A stretch of 17,123 bases of DNA from Chlamydia trachomatis (GTDB lineage: Bacteria > Chlamydiota > Chlamydiia > Chlamydiales > 2-12-FULL-49-11), in the NCBI GenBank assembly GCA_945870925.1, contig CAMBTZ010000016.1, positions 1 through 17,123 on the forward strand. The letters run 5' to 3'. This document shows, piece after piece, positions 1-7,772 of this stretch. The number at the start of each line of letters is the position of its first letter. Position 1 is the first letter of the stretch. The translations under genes and the position numbers were made by a program. Under the pieces are notes generated by a model. That model had not been told where the DNA came from. It saw nothing but the letters and a program-made list of their open reading frames with translations, and searched no databases.

Positions 1-442
1 TGATGATTGGAGCTAATGGAGCTGTTGGCCAGTCATGTAGGTGAATAATATCGGGGTTGCCTCGCTGTAGATGGAGAAATTCACCAACAGTTCTACAAAA
101 ATACAAAAATCTTTCTACGTCATCAGGAGTGCCGTAAATTCTCCCGCGATTAAAATAATAATGATTGTGATGAGGTTCGATTAAATGCACTTTAACCTTA
201 TCGACATAACCCGTCCAAACTGCGTTATGATAGCGATTTGAATCTTCATAAGACCATAAATCACCCATTTCAAGAGAAAAACTCTCCAAATTTTGATATT
301 TAATGATGTCATATTTTGGTAAAATTACTTCGACCTCATGGCCAAGGAGCGCTTGTTCTTTTGCAAGGCCATGGACTACATCGCCAAGGCCACCAACTTT
401 TGCTAATGGAGCAAATTCTGTTGCAACGTGCACAATTTTCAT
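1..442 (-). CDS. glgA: Glycogen synthase GlgA, N-terminal part (runs off the window)
   Basis: GlgA transfers glucose from ADP-glucose to the growing alpha-1,4-glucan in glycogen synthesis (GT5 family, cytoplasmic). The translated minus strand starts MKIVHVATEFAPLAKVGGLG and shows the family's N-terminal nucleotide-sugar loop KVGGLGDV (residues 15-22; Lys15 and the glycines contact ADP-glucose). Near residues 137-145 it has HLHDWPTA, the conserved His-Asp-Trp region of the GT-B N-domain. About 147 residues are present; the rest of a protein usually near 480 residues lies beyond position 1. The start at 442 is supported by a GGGTGA ribosome site about 8 bases upstream. It lies 42 bp downstream of the stop of the giant dikinase-like gene on the same strand, so the two may be cotranscribed. 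The family call is secure. Confidence 0.95.
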   Translation of the reverse strand, partial: MKIVHVATEFAPLAKVGGLGDVVHGLAKEQALLGHEVEVILPKYDIIKYQNLESFSLEMGDLWSYEDSNRYHNAVWTGYVDKVKVHLIEPHHNHYYFNRGRIYGTPDDVERFLYFCRTVGEFLHLQRGNPDIIHLHDWPTAPLAPII

Positions 443-484
443 ACAGTTTTCACCCTACAAATATTCTGACTTCTTCGCAATAGT

Positions 485-3400
485 CTATTTGTTAAAATGC
501 CATGCAACAGCTAAGAGGTCAGGATCATGTTGGATGCTTTCGTCTGCATAAATTAAGGCCACAGGGCATTTTCGAATGATTGCAAGAATTATTTCTTTAT
601 TTGAGCGTATTGCTTCAGAAAATTTAAGTAATGATTCCGGTCTTGCTATTCCACTTGCTATGGCTACAGTTGGATTTTCTAAAAAAACTCGATCTATGCG
701 ATCTAATATTGATGGGTCATGAGATGCGGCTAAGCTGACTATTTCAGGGTTAGCTTGAATTTCAGCGGAAAAATTAAATATATCCGGTGGGTAATATTCT
801 ATAGCAATTTTAGCAATTTCAATATCGGTTCTATCATAATAAGAATACATTTTGGTAAACGCAAATTGGGGATTTGGTACAATCTCATTACGTGCTGCAC
901 GTTGTGATCGGATGATCTGATTATCAATTTGACGAAGAATGCTTTCATCAGTTCTTAATGTTTCGCTAGCGAAATTGAGATAATATTTATGGGAATTACA
1001 TGCAATCAGCAGTAGCTTGGGATCATTTTTTAATCGATCAGGAAGAGATTTATATATAAGTGGGGATAGAAGTAATGCTCTCATTAAAACATCGGTATTA
1101 TATAATACATCCTCTGATACTGTCTGACTATTGTATAAATCAATTAATATACGCTTATATGCCATATTAGTAGGATTGCAAAATGAAAGTGCAGTTAAGA
1201 AAAAATCGATTGTGAATAAACTAGGGTCTATTGTAGTGATTAACAGAAAATCTTTTTCTAAGGCAGTTAGAGCGCTTTCTGTTGATTTAATTGCTGTGAA
1301 ACTTTCTTGGGCATCTAGAATTTTTGATGGGGTTTTAATTTTATCTTGCTCTGGAGCAGCGGGTGCTATTGCGACTGTTAGTTTTTTTCTTAATTTTACT
1401 AGAGATTTATCTAAATCTGAATCTCCATCAGGAAAAAATATAATTTTGACAGTTCCATAAGGTGTGATTACAATAGGATGCGCTTGGATCTTTCTGAATT
1501 CTTCTACAGTTTGAAGTATCTTTTCAGCTCTTTCATAATTTGTATCTTCAAGCGATTTGAATATGGCGTATGGCGCTAACATCAAACCGCCATTTTCAAT
1601 ATCTCTGAGAGAAAATGGAGGTGAAGGTGAAACTCCAAATGCTTCTCTTGCGACTTTTAAAGCATCATAATAATCTTCAGGATGATATGAACTCATAGTA
1701 AAATCATTAATTGCTTTAATAAAATTAGAGAGTGTCATTTTTTGCGTTTCTGTAAGTCCTTGATCATGAAATTTAATTGTTACTGATAGAGGGGTTAGTG
1801 TTGGGATTTTAGGTCGCTCGATTTTTAAATGAGGAATATCTGCACCAAGCGAGGCGGCTAGTGCAGCAGTAAATTCCCACCGAAAATATTCATTTCCTCC
1901 AACGTAATCAAGTTGTGTTGAAATCCATTTTTTTTCTAGATCATAGGTGATTAAGATTTCAACAGCATGAGAACGCAAAGCTTGACTTCCTCTAATTTCA
2001 ATTTTTCCATTTAGAATTTGAATGGAAGTGATAGAGAAGGTTAATTTTGAAAGATACGAATGCAATTCTTTAGGTAATTTAGCTTCTGGAATTCCTATTA
2101 TTCTTTTTTCGCTAGAAATAATAGCTTCAATATTTTGATGAAAAAGGGTAAAATAATCTTCTAAAGTTACGGGCCAGGTTCTTGAGTACTGTAAATTGCC
2201 TGTGCTTAAAATAAGGGACGAACTTACATTAAATAATTCTGAAGGGTAGGACTGTCTCTTAAGTTCTTTAGTATTCATACGTGATGGATCTATATGGCTG
2301 TATCCTGGGGAACAAAGTTTTGCCATATTTACTGTAGATACTTTACCTCCTTCATAAAGCATAGATACATAGTAAGGTATCATATCTGTTTGAATAGTTA
2401 TCAGAGGAAGAACGGATTGCATCATGATAAAATATTGGTCTAATAGGAATTTAAAATGAACAGTTTGCTCTAATTCTGATTTATAATGAGGTGAGGCTTT
2501 TACAGTTTTGATAATTTCATCAAAAACAGTAACAACCTCTCTTGTTGTTTGTAAAATGGCAAGTTTTTCTAATCTGGAAGCACTTCTGTATCTTTGATAA
2601 ATACTTTTCGGGTCTGTATTTATTATAGTAAATCCTATTTCTTTTAGAGCAAAACATAATTTGGCTCCATTATCTTCAACGTAGGAAGCGCTTTGCCATA
2701 GACTAATGCTTTCTCGAAATTTCTTTACTTGCTCAGCATGTTGAATGCATGTCTCTAGTTCTTTTGATGTTATGCTTGCTAATATTGAGATAAGTTTGAC
2801 TGGATCTGGATTTGCTATTAAAAGATCTAGGAATTCTGAATTCATCCACTCAGCTAGAATGTTCAACGAGCTTAATTGTTCGAAAAATTTTTGTAATTTA
2901 GTCATCGTAGCGGGATTTATTTCATCAATTTTTTGTATGATTGAGTTAAACTTAATCTGATCATCAAAATTTATGAGTGAGATCCCCGCTTTGACAAATA
3001 TTGATTTTCTAAGAGCTTTTTCAGATGCTATTGTATCTGATAGATCAATATCGAGTATTCTTAGGATTTTACCTTGATTTTTTATTTTTTTTAAAACTTC
3101 ATATAGGGAAAATCCACCAACTATGTCTGAGGATTGAAATAGGCATGATTCTATGAGACGAACGGGATAGAGTCTGCTTAAGCTCTGTGGCGGTGACTGA
3201 GAGACTGTTAGAAATTGATTTTCTATAATAAGTGCAATTTCGCTAACAATCATGAGTAATAACAATTGCTCTGTTCCAAGAGATTTTAATGGTTTTTGTT
3301 TTTTTAGTACTAGTTGAAGGTAACATAAAAGCTCTCCTCCGGCAGATTTTGCCGATTCTTCAGTTCCTGTGCTCATAGTTTTTAGACATTTTTGTATACA

Positions 3401-5560
3401 AGCTTTTAATGGATTTGTAGCCGTAACTGGTTCAAAATCTGTAGATCCTCTAAGTTGTAAAATTAAGTCATTGTAATGGGTTTTGAATTGCTCTGTTTCT
3501 CTTTTGCAACGGTTTATTAACGAACTTCGATCGGTATCTGGAGGGAGCGTATGTAGCTCATAAAGATTTAATATCATATCTGAGGGGCGAATTGAATATT
3601 CTAAGGGGAGTGGATAGCAAACATATCCAGGGTTTATAACTGGATGTTCATCCTGAATTACAATTCCCTGTTGAAAATCAACTGAAATTTTTTTTCGCTC
3701 TCTTGCCCATGTTTGAATTTTTAAAAATTCGGCTGCAGATTCGACAATTAATATCCCAATCCCATTTTTTCGAAAATTGACTGCTTGGTGAGATGTTCCA
3801 GGTGCAGGTTTTCGTATGATTACAGTTTTTATGTGCGCAATTTCATGTTGCGCGAGCTTAATAAATTCACTTTCAGCCTCTTCTATATCATTGCATATAA
3901 GGAATGTGGAGCTAATTGAATTTCTTGTGTAGGAATTTCCGTCTAATAGTGTTTTCCCAATTACTTTACTATTAATAGTTAATGTAGAAATATAATTTGG
4001 GTCAATATAATCTATTGCAATTTCTTGACAATGTGATACTAAGGGTCTTACCTGAAGAAGGCCAATTAAAGGTTTATCACTTCCTGGCTGGTTAACAATT
4101 GTGTACTCGATATCGAGAGCTTTTGGGGATTCAGTAGATCCATAAACTCTCATTGAAAAATAATCACCTACTCTTCTCAGATCCCTTACTAGGTCATCAG
4201 AAAGAGCTGGAGCTCGATTAAAATTTTGATCGGATAGTCGAATCATCTGATATTCAATTTTACCATCCTCTAGTAGAACTGGCGCTACTCTTCTCTCCTT
4301 GTTTCGGATTACTTTTCGAATGTGTTGGTTAAAGCCAATAAGGTAGTCATCTGTTGGAACTCTTGAGGTTACAATCCCTTCATTAGATCCAAGTCCAGTA
4401 CAAATTACTGTTATTCCTAATTCTGAAGACCAACTAAACATTACTCCAGATCTTAGAATCCATCCATATGATGTATCAGAACTTGTAGCATCAAAAGCAG
4501 TAATTGGTTTTGGTAGTTCACTAATCATTGTTTGAATTAAAACGGGGAGAAACGGTTTGTCGCTTAATAAACTTGGGTCTCGATTCGCATATCGCTGTCG
4601 AATAGATTTTTCACTGAAATAGGAGGTGATGACTTTGCTGATTGCTAAGCATACGGTTGAAATATGTGGAGGCACCAGTGGTTCTGTATGGTTTCCCCCT
4701 GCATTAGAATGAGTATCTGAATCCTCAATACCTGTACTTCTAATTATTAAGAGAGATGGGTGTTCTTCAAGCCATAGATTTAACTCAGGGTTTTCGTAGA
4801 TATTATCAGTAAAGCACTTATGAATATTTTCACGGATTTTTTCTAAAATTTTAAGAGCATCTTTGTTTAGAAGAAGATCCGTACTTAGCATCATTTGAAA
4901 TTCAGTCCAATCGCTATCTAAACGAGGGTAAATAGATTTTATAAAACAATCTATCTCGTAATGAGAAATAGGTAAAAAGTCAGGGACTGCAACTCTAGAG
5001 GCAGTGCAATCTTTACTGATCTCCTCTGCATGTATTTGCATCATTAAGAGATTAGATGATTTATATCCGTAACCAAAGCAAATTTCTCTCCCCCTACTTG
5101 GTAATGCTAATATATCTAATGCTGCAGAGCTATCTGGAAAAGTACTTAAGTTAAGTAAGATCCATTTAAGCAAAACTGGGCTTATATTTGGTGCAAAATC
5201 AGATAGGGTGATGCGATGAGTTTTTATTAAAGATATAGCTGACGTAAAGTTGCCTGCTCTGATCTGTTGAATTGCAAGTGATTTGGCGTCTGTAGATCTT
5301 GTGGCATCTGTGCAACTGATATCTTCTAAAAGTGGAATATCAGTAGTTATCCGTTTTTCTATTTGTGAAATAGTGAGAAGACATTTATTGATTTTTTCGG
5401 TAATTGGTTGTGAATCAGTTATTTCAAGTAAGGAAACTTTAGTTTTAAGGTTGCTCAAATTTGCAGTAGCAATCTTGGGATCAAAATCTGCATTTTCGAT
5501 TATGATTGGAAGGAGATTTAAGATTTCACTAACTAATAAATTCGCTGATCTTATGCTCAA
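485..5560 (-). CDS. Giant PEP-synthase-like dikinase N-module (ATP-grasp plus phosphohistidine domain) with DUF4116-like C-terminus
   Basis: A 1,691-residue protein counted from a TTG start. Residues about 160-510 resemble the ATP-binding domain of PEP synthase/PPDK. Visible elements are GYKSSNL (Lys167), the strand VAVPDFLPISHYEIDCF, IRSTGIEDSD (Arg274), VLIQTMI (about 340-346), DIEY (Glu485) and LLQVRP (Gln503), all at positions matching ATP-contact residues in that family. Residues about 560-640 resemble the swivelling phosphohistidine domain: PGTSHQAVNFRKNGIGILIV, with His591 in the TSH position, then a VDFQQGIVI strand. The C-terminal PEP/pyruvate barrel is not recognisable. Instead about 1,000 residues follow, mostly helical in appearance, and the last 150 or so contain DUF4116-like units (for example NDPKLLLIAC and HDPDLLAVAW). 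Inference: an ATP-dependent phosphotransferase or dikinase with an unknown acceptor. It sits immediately upstream of glgA, which makes a glucan acceptor worth testing. The start codon is uncertain (see the 5621-5626 entry). No signal peptide or membrane segment is evident. Confidence 0.8.
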   Translation of the reverse strand: MSIRSANLLVSEILNLLPIIIENADFDPKIATANLSNLKTKVSLLEITDSQPITEKINKCLLTISQIEKRITTDIPLLEDISCTDATRSTDAKSLAIQQIRAGNFTSAISLIKTHRITLSDFAPNISPVLLKWILLNLSTFPDSSAALDILALPSRGREICFGYGYKSSNLLMMQIHAEEISKDCTASRVAVPDFLPISHYEIDCFIKSIYPRLDSDWTEFQMMLSTDLLLNKDALKILEKIRENIHKCFTDNIYENPELNLWLEEHPSLLIIRSTGIEDSDTHSNAGGNHTEPLVPPHISTVCLAISKVITSYFSEKSIRQRYANRDPSLLSDKPFLPVLIQTMISELPKPITAFDATSSDTSYGWILRSGVMFSWSSELGITVICTGLGSNEGIVTSRVPTDDYLIGFNQHIRKVIRNKERRVAPVLLEDGKIEYQMIRLSDQNFNRAPALSDDLVRDLRRVGDYFSMRVYGSTESPKALDIEYTIVNQPGSDKPLIGLLQVRPLVSHCQEIAIDYIDPNYISTLTINSKVIGKTLLDGNSYTRNSISSTFLICNDIEEAESEFIKLAQHEIAHIKTVIIRKPAPGTSHQAVNFRKNGIGILIVESAAEFLKIQTWARERKKISVDFQQGIVIQDEHPVINPGYVCYPLPLEYSIRPSDMILNLYELHTLPPDTDRSSLINRCKRETEQFKTHYNDLILQLRGSTDFEPVTATNPLKACIQKCLKTMSTGTEESAKSAGGELLCYLQLVLKKQKPLKSLGTEQLLLLMIVSEIALIIENQFLTVSQSPPQSLSRLYPVRLIESCLFQSSDIVGGFSLYEVLKKIKNQGKILRILDIDLSDTIASEKALRKSIFVKAGISLINFDDQIKFNSIIQKIDEINPATMTKLQKFFEQLSSLNILAEWMNSEFLDLLIANPDPVKLISILASITSKELETCIQHAEQVKKFRESISLWQSASYVEDNGAKLCFALKEIGFTIINTDPKSIYQRYRSASRLEKLAILQTTREVVTVFDEIIKTVKASPHYKSELEQTVHFKFLLDQYFIMMQSVLPLITIQTDMIPYYVSMLYEGGKVSTVNMAKLCSPGYSHIDPSRMNTKELKRQSYPSELFNVSSSLILSTGNLQYSRTWPVTLEDYFTLFHQNIEAIISSEKRIIGIPEAKLPKELHSYLSKLTFSITSIQILNGKIEIRGSQALRSHAVEILITYDLEKKWISTQLDYVGGNEYFRWEFTAALAASLGADIPHLKIERPKIPTLTPLSVTIKFHDQGLTETQKMTLSNFIKAINDFTMSSYHPEDYYDALKVAREAFGVSPSPPFSLRDIENGGLMLAPYAIFKSLEDTNYERAEKILQTVEEFRKIQAHPIVITPYGTVKIIFFPDGDSDLDKSLVKLRKKLTVAIAPAAPEQDKIKTPSKILDAQESFTAIKSTESALTALEKDFLLITTIDPSLFTIDFFLTALSFCNPTNMAYKRILIDLYNSQTVSEDVLYNTDVLMRALLLSPLIYKSLPDRLKNDPKLLLIACNSHKYYLNFASETLRTDESILRQIDNQIIRSQRAARNEIVPNPQFAFTKMYSYYDRTDIEIAKIAIEYYPPDIFNFSAEIQANPEIVSLAASHDPSILDRIDRVFLENPTVAIASGIARPESLLKFSEAIRSNKEIILAIIRKCPVALIYADESIQHDPDLLAVAWHFNK

Positions 5561-5620
5561 AAAATCTATGGGATAATGACTTGTAAAAAATGTATGAGGT
5601 GTGAGTTTATCTATAAACAG

Positions 5621-5626
5621 CTCCTT
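5621..5626 (-). promoter_or_regulatory. Strong Shine-Dalgarno without a standard start codon, upstream of the giant gene
   Basis: On the minus strand AAGGAG occurs here, followed after a 6-base spacer by ATA (5614-5612). The frame then stays open and in phase with the giant protein through to the TTG at 5560, which itself has no ribosome site. An in-frame TGA lies just upstream of the AAGGAG. Either translation starts at ATA with an 18-residue extension, or it starts at the TTG and the motif is chance. Confidence 0.4.
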
Positions 5627-5702
5627 GTATATTCACTTTATATAGTTTCTCATAAACTTTCATGTAAACATAAATTTTAAAAATAAATAAGGGGCTTACA
5701 TC

Positions 5703-5732
5703 TTGCAAATAAATCTTAAATTTAGATATAGT
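5703..5732 (+). promoter_or_regulatory. Candidate sigma-70-type promoter for tRNA-Gln
   Basis: TTGCAA (5703-5708) and TATAGT (5727-5732) are separated by 18 bases. A start near 5739 would give a short leader before the tRNA at 5751. The match is good, but AT-rich DNA gives chance matches. Confidence 0.45.
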
Positions 5733-5750
5733 ATTGTTCTTTATTGCGAT

Positions 5751-5822
5751 TGGGGTGTCGCCAAGCGGTAAGGCAGCGGTTTTTGGTACCGCCATGCGTA
5801 GGTTCGAATCCTGCCACCCCAA
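5751..5822 (+). tRNA. tRNA-Gln (anticodon UUG)
   Basis: A complete 72-base cloverleaf can be folded by eye. The acceptor stem is TGGGGTG/CACCCCA, the D-arm has GCC/GGC stems around AAGCGGTAA, and the anticodon stem is GCGGT/ACCGC with loop TTTTGGT, giving anticodon TTG. The variable loop is CATGC and the T-arm GTAGG/CCTGC encloses TTCGAAT (one G-U pair). The discriminator base is A. CCA is not encoded (the next bases are AATT), so it must be added after transcription. The gene separates the minus-strand glgA unit from the plus-strand ribosomal protein run. Confidence 0.95.
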
Positions 5823-5878
5823 AATTCGAGATAAGCAAAGACCATGGTGTAGGTGTTAAGAAACCTGTGCTCTTGTCT

Positions 5879-5950
5879 CGTACAGTTCTTTTTAATATGC
5901 GCCCTATTCCGTGGGGTGTGTTCTGTACGTATCAAGGTTTTTTCTTTTTT
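5879..5950 (+). promoter_or_regulatory. Structured leader upstream of rplY, possible attenuator
   Basis: CGTACAG (5879-5885) pairs with CTGTACG (5923-5929). Inside this, CGCCC (5900-5904) can pair with GGGTG (5914-5918). A T-rich run (5938-5950) follows about 8 bases after the outer stem. This could be the tRNA transcript's terminator, a leaky attenuator ahead of the ribosomal protein genes, or a leader bound by a protein. The stem is not immediately next to the T-run, so a classical terminator call is weak. I found no convincing separate promoter between the tRNA and rplY. Confidence 0.3.
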
Positions 5951-5979
5951 CATTAATTGACTAACAAAGAGGGTTTGAA

Positions 5980-6537
5980 ATGGACTTAAAACTTGAAAAG
6001 CGCCTTGGACACACAAAAAGCGAGCTTGGAGCAATTCGAAGAAATGGTGACATTCCTGCGGTATTCTATCTTAGAGAAAAGAAGGGTAGTGTTGCTATTA
6101 CTGTGAATGGAGTAGAATTTGCTGCCTTTCTTCGTAGAATGCAGAAGGGTTGTCTTGCAACTGAGCTTCTTACTGTAGAGTATGAAGGTCAGAAGGTGAA
6201 TGCGCTTGTAAAGGATATCAGCTATCACAGAGTTACTTATGCAATTGAGCATTTAGACTTAATGGCTGTTGCTTTAAATGATCAGATTCAAGTGAATATA
6301 CCTGTAATTTGTAAGGGTGATGATGTTTGCCCGGGTATTACACAAGGTGGTCAGCTAAAAATCGTAAAACGTGCTCTTCAAACATCTGTAATGGTAAAAG
6401 AGATGCCTAAATTGTTTGCTCTGGATGTTTCAGTGCTGCAACTTGGTGGTTCAATACGAATTAGAGATTTAACGTTAGCTCCAAGTATGAAAATTGCAAT
6501 TCAACGCGATCAAGTTCTTGTGGTAGTTAGCAAATAG
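5980..6537 (+). CDS. rplY: Ribosomal protein bL25, CTC/TL5 general-stress form
   Basis: A 5S rRNA-binding protein of the large subunit. The 185-residue length fits the two-domain CTC form rather than the short L25 of E. coli. The N-terminal L25 beta-barrel (about 1-90) includes SELGAIRRNGDIPAVFY near residues 14-30 and the ISYHRVTYAIEHLDL strand. The second TL5 C-domain (about 95-185) contains IPVICKGDDVCPGITQGG and ends in IRIRDL...VLVVV. The ATG at 5980 is preceded by a GAGGG ribosome site. The stop is directly followed by the pth start with no gap, so the two are probably translationally coupled, matching the ctc-pth pairing I recall in Chlamydia. Confidence 0.93.
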   Translation: MDLKLEKRLGHTKSELGAIRRNGDIPAVFYLREKKGSVAITVNGVEFAAFLRRMQKGCLATELLTVEYEGQKVNALVKDISYHRVTYAIEHLDLMAVALNDQIQVNIPVICKGDDVCPGITQGGQLKIVKRALQTSVMVKEMPKLFALDVSVLQLGGSIRIRDLTLAPSMKIAIQRDQVLVVVSK

Positions 6538-7122
6538 ATGAGTGAGGGAAAGCTTTTAATCGTAGGTCTTGGGAATCCAGGGGTTGCATATGAAGCAACC
6601 AGGCATAATATTGGTCATGCCATTATTAGAGCGTTAGCCAAGGATGAAGGTTGGAAGCTGAAAAATGATCCTTACATTAAAGGTGAGATAGCGATCGGAG
6701 TAAAGGAGCAAAAGGAAGTTTATCTGCTGTTCCCAAAAACGTTTATGAACAACTCAGGGCTTGCTGTAGAAAGAGCTATGCAGATGTATCAAATTGGAGT
6801 TGGTTCGGTTTTGGTCGTGGCAGATGATGTTTATATTCCTTTTGGTGAATTTCGATTGAAAGAGAAGGGCTCTTCCGGTGGACATAATGGGTTAAAAAGT
6901 GTGGCAGACCACCTTTTAACATCGGATTTTCACCGTTTAAAAATTGGAGTGGGAGCGCCCTGCTTATGTGATATAGAAGAATTTGTTTTAGGGCAATTTA
7001 CGGAAGTAGAATTTACGCGTATTCCGAAGATCGTTGATCAAGCAAAAGCGATTATTGATTTTTGGATAAAAGGGGATGTAGGGAGAGCAAAAGAAATTGC
7101 CTCTACTTCATCAATAAAATAG
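6538..7122 (+). CDS. pth: Peptidyl-tRNA hydrolase
   Basis: Cleaves the ester bond of peptidyl-tRNAs released from stalled ribosomes, recycling tRNA. The 194-residue length is normal. The family signature is intact: GLGNPG (residues 10-15, with Asn13), RHNIGH with catalytic His23, FMNNSG (Asn71 region), ADDV with Asp96 in the position that activates the histidine, and GSSGGHNGLKS for tRNA binding. The ATG abuts the rplY stop and there is no room for an independent leader, so translation probably depends on readthrough coupling. It is followed by rpsF after 17 bases. Confidence 0.96.
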   Translation: MSEGKLLIVGLGNPGVAYEATRHNIGHAIIRALAKDEGWKLKNDPYIKGEIAIGVKEQKEVYLLFPKTFMNNSGLAVERAMQMYQIGVGSVLVVADDVYIPFGEFRLKEKGSSGGHNGLKSVADHLLTSDFHRLKIGVGAPCLCDIEEFVLGQFTEVEFTRIPKIVDQAKAIIDFWIKGDVGRAKEIASTSSIK

Positions 7123-7139
7123 TTAAGGAGAAACAGGCA

Positions 7140-7493
7140 ATGAATAAAGAAAAAAGATCTTTGTATGAAGGCCTTTATATTTTGCGGGCTACGTTGAGTG
7201 ATGCGGCAAGAGAGCAAGCTCATCGGAAGATTATTTCCCTAATAGAGTCACTCGGTGGAAAACATGAGAAGACTATTGATTGGGGTCGAAGAAAACTGGC
7301 TTATAGAGTTAAAGGAAATGGCGAAGGTCATTTTTATTTAATTTACTTTTCTCAGCCAACAGAGACAATTTATGAATTGATCAGAGAAAATCGTCTAAAT
7401 GAAGATCTTCTTAGATTCATGAATGTTCTGATTGAGGAAGTTCCAGAAGCTGATCAAATTACATTTAAGCAAATTGTTGAAGTGGAGAGATAA
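7140..7493 (+). CDS. rpsF: 30S ribosomal protein bS6
   Basis: A small-subunit protein that pairs with bS18 on the platform of the 30S particle. At 117 residues it shows the S6 ferredoxin-like features: YEGLYILRATLSD at the N-terminus, the central IDWGRRKLAYRVKGNGEGHFYLIYF, and a C-terminal helix with NEDLLRFMNVLIEEV. A longer in-frame start at 7062 exists but lies inside pth. The ATG at 7140 has AAGGAG at 7125-7130 and is clearly preferred. It is part of the rpsF-rpsR-rplI set. Confidence 0.96.
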   Translation: MNKEKRSLYEGLYILRATLSDAAREQAHRKIISLIESLGGKHEKTIDWGRRKLAYRVKGNGEGHFYLIYFSQPTETIYELIRENRLNEDLLRFMNVLIEEVPEADQITFKQIVEVER

Positions 7494-7498
7494 TTCAT

Positions 7499-7759
7499 AT
7501 GATGAACACTAGAAAGCCATACTCAAGTAGTAATAATAGTAGTCAAGCTATGAAGCCAAAGTCTTGTCCATTTACAGCTGCGGGTATAAAAGAAATTGAT
7601 TACAAAGATGCAGACACACTAAGAATGTTTATTACTGAAAGAGGTAAGATTTTACCCCGAAGAATTACAGGTGTTTCTGCTTATCATCAAAGAAAACTTG
7701 CTGCGGCAATTAAGCGCGCAAGATATATGGCTATTTTGCCATTTGTTGCAAAGGATTAA
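7499..7759 (+). CDS. rpsR: 30S ribosomal protein bS18
   Basis: The partner of bS6. The core is unmistakable: CPFTAAGIKEIDYKD, then LRMFITERGKILPRRITG (residues about 42-59), and the C-terminal KRARYMAILPFV. The N-terminal 18 residues are a low-complexity Ser/Asn-rich tail. Two adjacent ATG codons (7499 and 7502) are possible starts. GGAG at 7484-7487, inside the end of rpsF, fits either. Confidence 0.96.
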   Translation: MMNTRKPYSSSNNSSQAMKPKSCPFTAAGIKEIDYKDADTLRMFITERGKILPRRITGVSAYHQRKLAAAIKRARYMAILPFVAKD

Positions 7760-7772
7760 TAGGGAGTATCTT

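Noticed and set aside
303..551. Plus-strand 82-residue frame
   Set aside because: It lies antisense to the GlgA and giant-protein coding sequences and is explained by them.
5607..5822. Minus-strand frame with a GWQDSNLRMAVPKT-like start
   Set aside because: This is the reverse complement of the tRNA-Gln gene, a classic source of spurious protein calls. It also ends in a different frame from the giant gene.
5744..5956. Plus-strand 70-residue frame covering the tRNA and leader
   Set aside because: It reads through the tRNA; it has no ribosome site and no protein-like composition.
7062..7139. Longer start for rpsF
   Set aside because: It lies within pth; the ATG at 7140 has an AAGGAG and matches the family N-terminus.
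7671..7772. Longer start for rplI
   Set aside because: It overlaps rpsR; the ATG at 7773 has a good ribosome site and begins at the conserved L9 N-terminus.
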